Shown: positions 17,218-24,171 of the stretch, in pieces
Numbering within the stretch: the stretch's first letter is position 1
Layout of the letters: the number at the start of each line of letters is the position of its first letter
Assembly: GCF_009720365.1 (NCBI RefSeq)
Contig: NZ_ML769314.1
Span: forward strand, 766,707 to 830,706
Length of the DNA stretch: 64,000 bases
Source: Catellatospora paridis
GTDB lineage: Bacteria > Actinomycetota > Actinomycetes > Mycobacteriales > Micromonosporaceae
Direction of reading: 5' to 3'
The notes under the pieces: generated by a model
What the model was told of the DNA's origin: nothing
What the model saw: the letters and a program-made list of their open reading frames with translations, nothing else
The model's database searches: none
Translations under genes and position numbers: made by a program

Positions 17218-17643
17218 ATGGTGCCCCTCGTACCTGACACGGACAACGACGACACCGCGCCCGAAAGCCTCTTCGCCGTATTGCGCCACGCGGTGCTGGA
17301 CGGTCCCGGATCGACGCCGTCGCGGGTGCGCCACGTCGTCGCCCACGCCAAGCTCGACGAGGTCTCCCACGAGTTGCGCGGCTACGTCGACACGATGCGC
17401 GAGCACGCCTGGCGCAGCACCGACGAGCAGGTGCGCGACCTGCTGACCGTGGGCTGGTCGGAGGACCAGGTGTTCGAGCTGACCGTCGCGGTGGCGCTGG
17501 GCGCCGGGCAGCGGCGGCTGGACGCCGGGCTGGCCGCGATCGCACGGGCGCAGACCCGGCAGGCGACCGAGCCCGTCACCGCGGTCCCCGCCCAGGCGGC
17601 GGCCTGGCCGGTCGCGGAGGTGACGCGGCATGCGGCTGCCTAG
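17218..17643 (+). CDS. Small CMD-like helical protein, partner of the AhpD-like gene
   Basis: 141 residues. The middle reads YVDTMREHAWRSTDEQVRDLLTVGWSEDQVFELTVAVALGAGQRRLDAGLAAI, the layout of the helical core of carboxymuconolactone-decarboxylase/AhpD-like proteins, but without the CxxC pair. Such cysteine-less short forms are often encoded immediately before a cysteine-containing paralogue, as here, suggesting a heteromeric or regulatory subunit. The first codon (ATG 17218) lies 6 nt after the previous stop; the last 14 nt overlap the next gene. The alanine-rich tail is probably disordered. Confidence 0.7.
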   Translation: MVPLVPDTDNDDTAPESLFAVLRHAVLDGPGSTPSRVRHVVAHAKLDEVSHELRGYVDTMREHAWRSTDEQVRDLLTVGWSEDQVFELTVAVALGAGQRRLDAGLAAIARAQTRQATEPVTAVPAQAAAWPVAEVTRHAAA

Positions 17644-18217
17644 CCTGAGCCGGTCCTGGCGCTTCAGCGACCGGGTGAAACTGAAGATGATCCGGATCGC
17701 CAGCGGGCGGCCGCCGGCCGACATCCTCAAGATCCTGCACTACCGCCGGGAGTTCTTCGGGGAGCCGTTCACCGCCTGGGTGCACCAGGTGCTGCGCGGC
17801 CCGTCCGAGTGGAGCATCGGCGAGCGCGAGCTGATGGCCACCTTCGTGTCGAACCTCAACGAGTGCCGCTTCTGCGCGGGCAGCCACGGCGCGATCGTCG
17901 ACGCGACGCTGGGGCCGGAGTTGACCGCCGCGGTGCTGGCGGACTGGCGCACCGCGCCGCTGCGGGCCCCACTGCGAGCGGCGTTCGCGCTGCTGGAGAC
18001 GCTGACCCTGCAGCCGGGAGAGGTCGGCCCGGAACTGGTCGAGGCCGCCTACGAGCACGGCGTCACCGAGCAGGGGGTGCGCGACGTGGTGCACGTCTGC
18101 GCGATCTTCTGCACCATCAACCGGATCGCCGACGCGGTCGACTTCGCGATCCCGGACGACAAGGGCTTCCAGGGCGACGCCTACCAGCTGCTCAAGCGGG
18201 GCTACGCGATCAGCTGA
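17630..18217 (+). CDS. AhpD/carboxymuconolactone decarboxylase-like peroxidase-related protein
   Basis: 195 residues. The AhpD signature E-x(n)-C-x2-C-x3-H is complete in ERELMATFVSNLNECRFCAGSHG (residues ~65-87), giving a thiol pair able to reduce peroxides or alkylhydroperoxidase partners. The rest is all-helical with the second repeat at VTEQGVRDVVHVCAIFCTINRIADAVDF. Start ATG 17630 overlaps the preceding gene by 14 nt, so the two are translationally coupled. The family is usually tied to peroxide defence; partner reductase is not in the window. Confidence 0.85.
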   Translation: MRLPSLSRSWRFSDRVKLKMIRIASGRPPADILKILHYRREFFGEPFTAWVHQVLRGPSEWSIGERELMATFVSNLNECRFCAGSHGAIVDATLGPELTAAVLADWRTAPLRAPLRAAFALLETLTLQPGEVGPELVEAAYEHGVTEQGVRDVVHVCAIFCTINRIADAVDFAIPDDKGFQGDAYQLLKRGYAIS

Positions 18218-18294
18218 GCGAGCGCAGCGAGCGAATCATGAGGTTCGAGGCTGCTCATGCCGCCGACGAGCACAGCGAGGAGAAGGGCAAGAGC
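18218..18294. other. Short intergenic region with GCGAGCG direct repeats
   Basis: Contains GCGAGCGCAGCGAGCG right after the upstream stop codon, then AATCATGAGGTTC, which loosely resembles the start of the family B palindromes but has no matching second arm. No terminator hairpin is evident. It separates two convergent transcription units. Confidence 0.3.
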
Positions 18295-19146
18295 TCAGCC
18301 GATGGTGTTCGGCGTGGCGGCGTCCAGCTGGGCGTAGCCGCGCCGGACCGCGTGCTCGGCCTCGCGCAGCCCGGCCTCGCCCCAGCGGGCGAGTGAGCTG
18401 GTCGCGGCCACCTTGACCACGTCGCCGCTGTCGCGGTGCGCCTCGCGGATCAGCCAGTCCAGGGCGGCCAGCTCGCCGTGGGCGATGGTGAGGAACTCGG
18501 CGTCGACGGGTTCGCCGTGGCCCGGCACCACCACCGTGTCCGGCCCGACCGTCCGGGACAGCGCCAGCAGCGTCTCCGGCCAGTCCAGCGGGTACGAGTC
18601 GGCGAACCCCGGCGGGGCGCCCTCCTCGACCAGGTCCCCGGCGACGAGCACGTCGTCGACGCGTACCACCAGGTCCCCGGCGGTGTGGCCGCGGCCGTGC
18701 CAGGACAGGCGCACCAGCCGCCCGCCGATGTCGATCAGGTCCTCGCGCTCCACCGCGCTGTCCGGCACGCGCAGCGTCACCCGGCCCAGGTCGCGGGCGA
18801 TCTGCTCGTCGTCGGCCAGCAGCTCCTGCTCCCAGGAACGCTGCCACTCGCGGCCGTGCTCGCGCAGCTCGCGAATGCACTCGCGGTGTCCCCAGATCGG
18901 GGTGGCGGGCCCGGCCAGCGTGCCGTTGCCGAAGCAGTGGTCGAAGTGGAAGTGCGTGTTCACGATGCCCAGCGGCTTGGTGGTGACCCGGAGCACCGCC
19001 TCCTGCAGCTCACGGGCCTGTGACTCGGTGGACAGCGTGTCCACCAGCAGCGCACCGGTCTCGCCCGTGATCAGCGTGCAGTTCACCCGCAGGTACGGGT
19101 ACACCAGCACGAACACCCCGTCGGCGATCTCGGTGAACTCGGTCAT
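18295..19146 (-). CDS. MBL-fold metallo-hydrolase
   Basis: 283 residues with the metallo-beta-lactamase metal site: THFHFDH (HxHxDH, ~64-70), GRGHTAGDLVV (His), AGDLVEEGAPP (bridging Asp) and VPGHGEPVD (final His). Family members hydrolyse thioesters, phosphodiesters or lactones. Its stop-side neighbour, a hotdog thioesterase, overlaps its start by 4 nt (ATGA), so both are made from one message and a shared acyl-ester or thioester substrate is a reasonable inference. The start ATG 19146 has no strong independent ribosome-binding site, consistent with coupling. Confidence 0.87.
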   Translation of the reverse strand: MTEFTEIADGVFVLVYPYLRVNCTLITGETGALLVDTLSTESQARELQEAVLRVTTKPLGIVNTHFHFDHCFGNGTLAGPATPIWGHRECIRELREHGREWQRSWEQELLADDEQIARDLGRVTLRVPDSAVEREDLIDIGGRLVRLSWHGRGHTAGDLVVRVDDVLVAGDLVEEGAPPGFADSYPLDWPETLLALSRTVGPDTVVVPGHGEPVDAEFLTIAHGELAALDWLIREAHRDSGDVVKVAATSSLARWGEAGLREAEHAVRRGYAQLDAATPNTIG

Positions 19147-19529
19147 GACGTCGTCGCCTTCTCCACGAAGCGGTGCCGGTCCACCAGGACCCGCTCCACC
19201 CGACCCTCCGCCGCCACGGTCTCGCCGTCGCGCACGGTCACCTCGAAGGTGAGCTTGCGGCCGTCGACCTTCGTCAGCAGCGCCTCCGCCACCACGGTAC
19301 GGCCTACCGGCGTCGCCGACCGGTGATCCAGCTCGACACGCACCCCGACCGTGGTCTGCCCGGACTCCAGCACCCGCGCGGTCGTCGCGACCGTGGCCGC
19401 CTCCGCCAGCGCGACCACCCGCGGTGTGCCCAGCACCGGGACGTCGCCCGAGCCCAGCGCCTGCGCCGTGTCCGCGTCACTCACCGTCAACTGCACCTTC
19501 GCCGTCAGGCCTGCCGTGAGCTGCTGCAT
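19143..19529 (-). CDS. Hotdog-fold thioesterase (fluoroacetyl-CoA thioesterase-like)
   Basis: 128 residues from ATG 19529. The layout matches FlK-type thioesterases: TPRVVALAEAATVATTARVL (a Thr-x7-Glu catalytic helix), GVRVELDHRSATPVG (His on the next strand), then a strand-rich C-terminus (KLTFEVTVRDGETVAAEGRVERVLV). These enzymes cleave short acyl-CoA thioesters. It is the first gene of a two-gene unit with the MBL hydrolase. True fluoroacetyl specificity is unlikely; substrate unknown. A 186-bp gap to the divergent gene at 19716 must hold its promoter; I see no clear hexamers there. Confidence 0.82.
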   Translation of the reverse strand: MQQLTAGLTAKVQLTVSDADTAQALGSGDVPVLGTPRVVALAEAATVATTARVLESGQTTVGVRVELDHRSATPVGRTVVAEALLTKVDGRKLTFEVTVRDGETVAAEGRVERVLVDRHRFVEKATTS

Positions 19530-19715
19530 GCGCCACAGCCTAGGCGCTCGCGGTGCCGCCCGCACGCTCCGCGCACCGCCGTCACCGCCCGCCGGACCGC
19601 CTGCCGCGACGGTGAGCAGGCCGCGCGCCGAGGCGGCCGGGCGGCGATGTCACCCCGGCGGGGCGGCGGAATCCGCGGTCGCGCGGCACAGTGGCGGTAC
19701 ACATTGGAGGTGCCC

Positions 19716-20336
19716 GTGCTGGTCGACTTCGACGGGGAGCGTCTGGAGGTGGCGGCGGCCGCGGGGCTCACCGCGTCGCACGCCGAGCAGATCCGGCAGG
19801 CGGTCTACGACGGGCGGTTGCTGCGCTTCCCCGACCCGGCGTGGCGGTGCGCCTACCTGGGCGCGGGCGAGGAGAAGGCGTGCTTCGGCGTACGCGACGC
19901 CGACGGGCGGATGTTCGTGCTGGAGGTCATCGACGAGCGCACCTACCTCAACGGGCGCTTCGTCGGCGGGACCTACTTCGGCGACCACCGGGTGCCGGGG
20001 CTGTCCGGCGTGCCGAAGTCCGCGCGGGCGACGATCGGGCTGCGGTTCACCGGCCTGGTCAAAGCCCGGCAGTGGGTGCACGGCCACGAGTGGGCGCGCT
20101 TCCCGTGGCGTTCGGACCGGCGCAGCCGTCTCGACGCACTGCTCAGCGCATACCTGCGGCTAGTCCTCGGCGGCCGGTACGACCGCTACCGACGGCAGTA
20201 CTCCGACGTGCATGAGCGCAACGTGATGTTCGAGGTGCGCCCGGCCCGAGCCAGGGGAGTGCCGGTGCTCGCCCGGGAACTGTCGGGCCGGATCCGGCTC
20301 GTACGGGTCGGCCTGCAGCCGATCGACCTACGCTGA
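19716..20336 (+). CDS. Small protein with kinase-like motifs, unknown function
   Basis: 206 residues from GTG 19716, which has GGAGG 5 nt upstream. Two features recall a minimal protein-kinase/aminoglycoside-phosphotransferase fold: YLGAGEEKACFGVRDADGRMFVLEVI (47-72), like a glycine-rich loop and the following VAxK strand but with Glu where Lys is expected, and YSDVHERNVMFEV (162-174), like a catalytic loop (D-x-H-x2-N). No DFG-like metal motif is obvious and the C-lobe is very short. Hence it may be a degenerate or atypical kinase. It runs convergent to the SPOR-like small gene, their stop codons 5 nt apart. Confidence 0.65.
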   Translation: MLVDFDGERLEVAAAAGLTASHAEQIRQAVYDGRLLRFPDPAWRCAYLGAGEEKACFGVRDADGRMFVLEVIDERTYLNGRFVGGTYFGDHRVPGLSGVPKSARATIGLRFTGLVKARQWVHGHEWARFPWRSDRRSRLDALLSAYLRLVLGGRYDRYRRQYSDVHERNVMFEVRPARARGVPVLARELSGRIRLVRVGLQPIDLR

Positions 20337-20341
20337 GCGGG

Positions 20342-20506
20342 TCAGGCCGCGGCGACCCAGTAGAGCTGCTTGTGCCCGCGGGCCTCCATCTCGGCGGCCA
20401 GCGCCTCGGCCTCCTCGCGGGTGCCGCACCGGCGCACCTCGTACCGGTTGCCGTTGTCGTCCTGCCGCCACACGATCCAGCGCTGCGGACCATCGGCAGT
20501 GTGCAC
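20342..20506 (-). CDS. SPOR-like small protein
   Basis: 54 residues from GTG 20506 with GGGAGGAG 4 nt upstream. It reads RWIVWRQDDNGNRYEVRRCG then TREEAEALAAEMEARGHKQLYWV: strand, helix, strand with the aromatic end typical of stand-alone SPOR-like peptides common in Micromonosporaceae. Classic SPOR domains bind denuded septal peptidoglycan, but this one has no signal or anchor, so that role is doubtful. Its promoter region has two -10-like hexamers (20560-20580). Confidence 0.75.
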   Translation of the reverse strand: MHTADGPQRWIVWRQDDNGNRYEVRRCGTREEAEALAAEMEARGHKQLYWVAAA

Positions 20507-20559
20507 GTGACTCCTCCCGCCGCGGCCTTCCTGAACCGCCGCCAGGCAGGGCAGTCAGA

Positions 20560-20584
20560 AGTATAAGTGCATTTATTATAAGTG
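20560..20584 (-). promoter_or_regulatory. AT-rich promoter with direct repeats before the SPOR-like gene
   Basis: On the minus strand there are two -10-like hexamers, TATAAT (20580-20575) and TATACT (20565-20560), each within an identical CACTTATA octamer repeated with a 15-bp period. The region is strikingly AT-rich in a GC-rich genome. The 5' UTR would be about 50 nt. The repeats may also be a regulator site. Confidence 0.5.
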
Positions 20585-20587
20585 GAG

Positions 20588-22051
20588 TCATACCGCGGCG
20601 GCGCGGGCAGCTCGGGCGCGGGTGGTCAATTCGTCGGCCCAGGTGAAGGCCTCGGCCAGCGGCCGGTGCACCGCCGCGGCCGGGGTGGACCCGGCGACGT
20701 CGACGTACACCGTGGCCAGGCCGAGGCGGCGCTGCCAGGGGCCCTCGGTGACCCGCACGCTCTGGATCCGGGCGTACGGCACCACGGTCAGCTGGCGGGT
20801 CAGCAGGCCGTCCACGGTGGCGAACGCGTGCTCGGTCAGCCCCGCGGCCAGCACCCGGCGGCGCAACGGGGCCAGCCAGCGGGCCCGCTCCGGCACCGGC
20901 GACAGGTGCAGGGCGGTGATGTCGAGGCCGGGCAGGGCCAGCGGCACGATCGCCCGGGCGGTGTCGACGGTCGCCACCGGCAGCAGCCGGTCGGTCTCGG
21001 CCCGGCTCTGCTGCCCGTCGGCGCCCACCGAGCTCTGCCCGGCGACCGCGAGGGTGACCCGCAGCCAGCCCTTGCCGCGCCAGAGCAGCGGCCAGGTCAC
21101 CGTCAGCGACTGGATACGCCGCGGACCGACCACCTGGCTGCGGGTCTCCAACTTGCCGTGGCGGATGCGCAGGCGCTCGTCGGGGGCCCGCCCGATCCGG
21201 AAGTTCCAGAAGTTGAGGATGCGCATCAGGGGCGCGCCGATGGTGCCGGCGACGGCGGTGACCATGCTGGCGACCGCGAAGACGCCGAACTCGCTGTTGA
21301 AGACCAGCTGGCCGACGATGTAGAGGACGGCCAGCGGGGTGAACATGACCGGCGGGGTCAGGAACTGGCTGACCACCACGTCGTTGTTGTCGACCCGGTA
21401 GAGGTCGGGTTCCTCGGGCCGCTCCGCCGCGGCCGGCTCCGCCGGGGCGGTCCCGGCTACCGCCGCCGGGGCGCGGGTGGCCAGCGCCAGCAGGCGGGTG
21501 CGCAGCGCGTCGGCCTCGGCCAGGGGGAGGAACGCCAGCGGGGCCTCCGCCTTGCCCGCACCGGCCACGTCCAGTTTCAGCTCGGCCAGCCCGGCGGGCC
21601 GGGCCAGCACCGGCTGCACCACCTCGATGGCCTGGAGCCGCTCCAGCGGCACCGCGCGGGTGCGCCGGAACAGCACGCCCTCGTGGATGCGCAGCTCCCG
21701 GCCGATCACCTCGTAGCCGCTGAAGCGCCAGGCGACGGCGGAGTACACCAGCACCAGCGCCAGCAGGCCGAGCAGGACCAGCGCGTACTTGTCGGGGCCG
21801 AGATTCTGCACGCCGCGCCAGGAGACGGCGACGACGACTAGGAACAGTGTGCGCACGCTCTTGAGCACCGGGCTGAGCGGATGCAGCCGCTGCCGAGGGA
21901 TCACCTGCGACGGGTGTGGCTGCCCCGGCCCGGTGGCCGGCTGCGGGCCGAACGTGTCAGGCCGGGCGGAGGGGTTCGGCTGCTCCGGCGGCGACGGTGA
22001 CGGCGCGGTGGTCGGCAGCGGGTGCTCCGGCGGGGTGGCGGGTGTGGTCAC
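20588..22051 (-). CDS. Bacterial PH-domain membrane protein (YdbT-like)
   Basis: 487 residues. A proline-rich cytosolic N-terminus (1-50) is followed by repeated units of two membrane helices (for example TLFLVVVAVSWRGVQNLG, YALVLLGLLALVLVYSAVAW and the pair near 235-275) each leading into a bPH2 domain: SGYEVIGRELRIHEGVLFRRTRAVPLERLQAIEV and later RIGRAPDERLRIRHGKLETRSQVVGPRRIQSLTV, with a third copy at the C-terminus. YdbS/YdbT pairs occur across Gram-positives; role in envelope stress is suspected only. The GTG start at 22051 overlaps the upstream PH gene by 4 nt. Confidence 0.85.
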   Translation of the reverse strand: MTTPATPPEHPLPTTAPSPSPPEQPNPSARPDTFGPQPATGPGQPHPSQVIPRQRLHPLSPVLKSVRTLFLVVVAVSWRGVQNLGPDKYALVLLGLLALVLVYSAVAWRFSGYEVIGRELRIHEGVLFRRTRAVPLERLQAIEVVQPVLARPAGLAELKLDVAGAGKAEAPLAFLPLAEADALRTRLLALATRAPAAVAGTAPAEPAAAERPEEPDLYRVDNNDVVVSQFLTPPVMFTPLAVLYIVGQLVFNSEFGVFAVASMVTAVAGTIGAPLMRILNFWNFRIGRAPDERLRIRHGKLETRSQVVGPRRIQSLTVTWPLLWRGKGWLRVTLAVAGQSSVGADGQQSRAETDRLLPVATVDTARAIVPLALPGLDITALHLSPVPERARWLAPLRRRVLAAGLTEHAFATVDGLLTRQLTVVPYARIQSVRVTEGPWQRRLGLATVYVDVAGSTPAAAVHRPLAEAFTWADELTTRARAARAAAV

Positions 22052-22578
22052 AGGCCCTCACCGGCGTCCTCGCCGAGCGCCGCGAGCCGGTCACGCAGGC
22101 GGGCGGCCTCGGCCGGGTCCAGGCCGGGGATGGTCGCGTCGGAGGCCGCGGCGGCGGTGTGCAGCTGCACCGTGGCCAGGCCGAAGCCGCGCTCCAGCGG
22201 GCCGGCTACAACGTCGACGTACTGCATGCGGGCGTACGGCACGATCGACAGGTGCCGGACCATGCGGCCGTGCCGGACCAGCAGGTCGCGCTCCCGCTCG
22301 GCGTAGCCGTAGGAGCGGGCGGCGCGCACCGCCACCACGCCCCGCACCGCGGTGAGGACCAGCACCGCGACGGCCGCGAACAGGGCCCAGCCGGAGCTGG
22401 TGAAGAACCAGATCACGGCGCAGACGGCGAGCATCAGCGCGGTGCTGATGGCGACACGGGTGAGTTCCAGCGCCACCAGCCGCGACGAGACGGGCCGCCA
22501 CGTCAGCTCGCCCGGCCACGGGTCGAGGGCGCTGCGGGCCGCGGTGGGCAGGGGTGCTTCCAGGCGCGGGTCGGTCAC
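22048..22578 (-). CDS. Bacterial PH-domain membrane protein (YdbS-like)
   Basis: 176 residues from GTG 22578. Two membrane helices (about 40-60 and 66-85: AISTALMLAVCAVIWFF and ALFAAVAVLVLTAVRGVVAV) precede a single bPH2 domain (YAERERDLLVRHGRMVRHLSIVPYARMQYVDVVAGPLERGFGLATVQLHTA). It is the short partner of the triple-PH protein encoded next, with GTGA-type overlap, so the two are expected to form one membrane complex. A longer upstream frame exists but begins inside the neighbouring gene. Confidence 0.85.
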   Translation of the reverse strand: MTDPRLEAPLPTAARSALDPWPGELTWRPVSSRLVALELTRVAISTALMLAVCAVIWFFTSSGWALFAAVAVLVLTAVRGVVAVRAARSYGYAERERDLLVRHGRMVRHLSIVPYARMQYVDVVAGPLERGFGLATVQLHTAAAASDATIPGLDPAEAARLRDRLAALGEDAGEGL

Positions 22579-22595
22579 GTTTCGACGATAGACGA

Positions 22596-22796
22596 TCAGG
22601 CCAGGGGCAGCGTCTCGCGCAGGAAGCCCCGCGCGGACAGGAAGTCGGCCAGGGTCTGGCGGTGCTCGTCGCACGCGAGCCAGGTCTTGCGCCGCTGCGG
22701 ATCGTGCAGCTTCGGGTTGTTCCAGCGCAGCTCCCACGCGGCCGCGGCACGGCAGCCCTTGCGCGAGCAGATCAGGGGAGCCTCGGCCTCTAACAC
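22596..22796 (-). CDS. Small Cys-rich, probably zinc-binding protein
   Basis: 66 residues from GTG 22796. The pattern CSRKGCRAAAAWELRWNN ... WLACDEHRQTL has two Cys four apart, then Cys and His, fitting a treble-clef-like zinc site. Very similar small proteins are widespread in Micromonosporaceae, often mislabelled 'acetone carboxylase'. Function unknown. The ribosome-binding site is modest (GGTAGG). A terminator hairpin just upstream (22825-22845) belongs to the noncoding RNA on the same strand. Confidence 0.72.
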   Translation of the reverse strand: MLEAEAPLICSRKGCRAAAAWELRWNNPKLHDPQRRKTWLACDEHRQTLADFLSARGFLRETLPLA

Positions 22797-22818
22797 GTCG
22801 TGGAGCCTACCCGCGGGA

Positions 22819-22918
22819 CAGAAAAGCCCGAGCTCGGCTCGGGCTGCGTGATCTCGTATGAAGTTGTTTGGGGATGTTTGGCGTGCCGGGCGGCCACGGG
22901 GGAAGCCGCCCGGCAACG
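22819..22918 (-). ncRNA. 6C-like small noncoding RNA
   Basis: On the minus strand a -10 TAATAT (22929-22924) is followed by a 100-nt untranslated segment. It opens with a perfect 10-bp hairpin, GCCGGGCGGC (22914-22905) to GCCGCCCGGC (22894-22885), whose loop is TTCCCCCGTG. Next comes a single-stranded-looking stretch CCAAACATCCCCAAACAAC, then an intrinsic terminator: AGCCCGAGC / GCTCGGGCT (22845-22825) followed by TTTTC. Cytosine runs in loops of a short terminated RNA are the hallmark of the actinobacterial 6C RNA. No coding frame fits. Assignment is by structure and remembered motif, not by covariance search. Confidence 0.68.
22825..22845 (-). terminator. Intrinsic terminator of the 6C-like RNA
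   Basis: Perfect 9-bp stem AGCCCGAGC/GCTCGGGCT with a 3-nt loop, followed on the minus strand by TTTTC. On the plus strand there is no U-tract, so it works for leftward transcripts. Confidence 0.8.
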
Positions 22919-22923
22919 CACGA

Positions 22924-22978
22924 ATATTAACCACGTGCCGGGCGCGGAGGGAAGACCGTCGGAGCATCCGTTCGGATG
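22924..22978. promoter_or_regulatory. Divergent promoter region, 6C-like RNA and moxR operon
   Basis: Contains the minus-strand -10 TAATAT (22929-22924) and, further right, CATCCG-TT-CGGATG (22965-22978), a 14-bp inverted repeat that could be an operator. The moxR start is at 23107; no strong plus-strand hexamers are evident in between. Confidence 0.4.
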
Positions 22979-23106
22979 AAATCAAACGCCGTGTCAAACA
23001 GGCTCGAACAGCCGAGGGTTTCGCCGGAATAACGGCACTATGCCGCATAAGTCGGCTGTTCATGCGAGGCTGAGGCAGGTCAGCAACCCGCCGGTAACGA
23101 GGAGCC

Positions 23107-24171
23107 GTGGTGCAGCCCATCACCTACGACAATGCCGCCGGTCCCGCGCCGACCGGCGCCGCCGACGCCGGCCCCGCCACGGTCGCCACCCCCGCGCAGG
23201 ACGCCACGCTGCTGGAACGCGCCCTGTTCGAGGTCAAGAAGGTGATCGTCGGCCAGGACCGGCTGATCGAGCGCATGTTCGTGGCACTGCTGGCACGCGG
23301 GCACTGCCTGCTGGAGGGCGTGCCCGGGGTGGCCAAGACGCTGGCCGTGGAGACGCTGGCCACGGTGGTGGGCGGCTCGTTCGCCCGGGTGCAGTTCACG
23401 CCGGACCTGGTGCCCGCGGACATCGTCGGCACGCGCATCTACCGCACCGGCAGCGAGCGGTTCGACGTCGAACTGGGGCCGGTGTTCGTCAACTTCCTGC
23501 TCGCCGACGAGATCAACCGCGCGCCGGCCAAGGTGCAGTCGGCGCTGCTGGAGGTCATGGCCGAGCGGCACGTGTCGCTGGGCGGGGTGACCCACACCGT
23601 GCCGGATCCGTTCCTGGTCATGGCCACCCAGAACCCGATCGAGCAGGAGGGCGTGTACCCGCTGCCCGAGGCGCAGCGGGACCGCTTCCTACTGAAGGTG
23701 CTGGTGGGCTACCCGACCGACGTCGAGGAGCGGGAGATCGTCTACCGGATGGGCGTCGCGCCGCCGCGAGCGGTGCCGGTGCTCACCACCGAGGCGCTGC
23801 TCGGCCTGCAGGAACGCGCCGACCAGGTGTTCGTCCACAATGCTCTGATCGACTACTCGGTGCGGCTGGTGCTGGCCACGCGCGCCCCGGCCGACCACGG
23901 GCTGCCCGACATCGCGCGGCTCATCCAGTACGGCGCGAGCCCGCGCGCCTCGCTGGGCCTGGTGCGGGCCACCCGGGCGCTGTCGCTGCTGCGCGGGCGC
24001 GACTACGCATTGCCGCAGGACGTGCTCGACATCGCCCCGGACATCCTGCGCCACCGGCTGGTGCTCAGCTACGACGCGCTGGCCGACGAGATCCCCGCCG
24101 ACTACGTCGTGGGGCGGGTGCTGGCCGCGGTGCCGCTGCCGTCGGTCGCCCCGCGGCAGCAGGCGACGTGA
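23107..24171 (+). CDS. MoxR family AAA+ ATPase
   Basis: 354 residues, a RavA/MoxR-type chaperone ATPase. Walker A is LEGVPGVAKT (~75), Walker B is LLADEINRAP (~135), sensor 1 is MATQNPIEQEGVYPLPEAQRDRF (~185), and the C-terminal lid follows. MoxR ATPases act with VWA proteins to mature metalloenzymes or periplasmic complexes, and here they are encoded in that order with DUF58 and VWA genes. GTG 23107 has GAGGAG 3-4 nt upstream; GTG 23110 is an equal alternative. The stop codon overlaps the DUF58 start. Confidence 0.95.
   Translation: MVQPITYDNAAGPAPTGAADAGPATVATPAQDATLLERALFEVKKVIVGQDRLIERMFVALLARGHCLLEGVPGVAKTLAVETLATVVGGSFARVQFTPDLVPADIVGTRIYRTGSERFDVELGPVFVNFLLADEINRAPAKVQSALLEVMAERHVSLGGVTHTVPDPFLVMATQNPIEQEGVYPLPEAQRDRFLLKVLVGYPTDVEEREIVYRMGVAPPRAVPVLTTEALLGLQERADQVFVHNALIDYSVRLVLATRAPADHGLPDIARLIQYGASPRASLGLVRATRALSLLRGRDYALPQDVLDIAPDILRHRLVLSYDALADEIPADYVVGRVLAAVPLPSVAPRQQAT

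Noticed and set aside
22825..22845. Hairpin as an attenuator for the 66-codon zinc-peptide gene
   Set aside because: Better explained as terminator of the noncoding RNA, since its U-tract lies on the same strand and precedes the gene.
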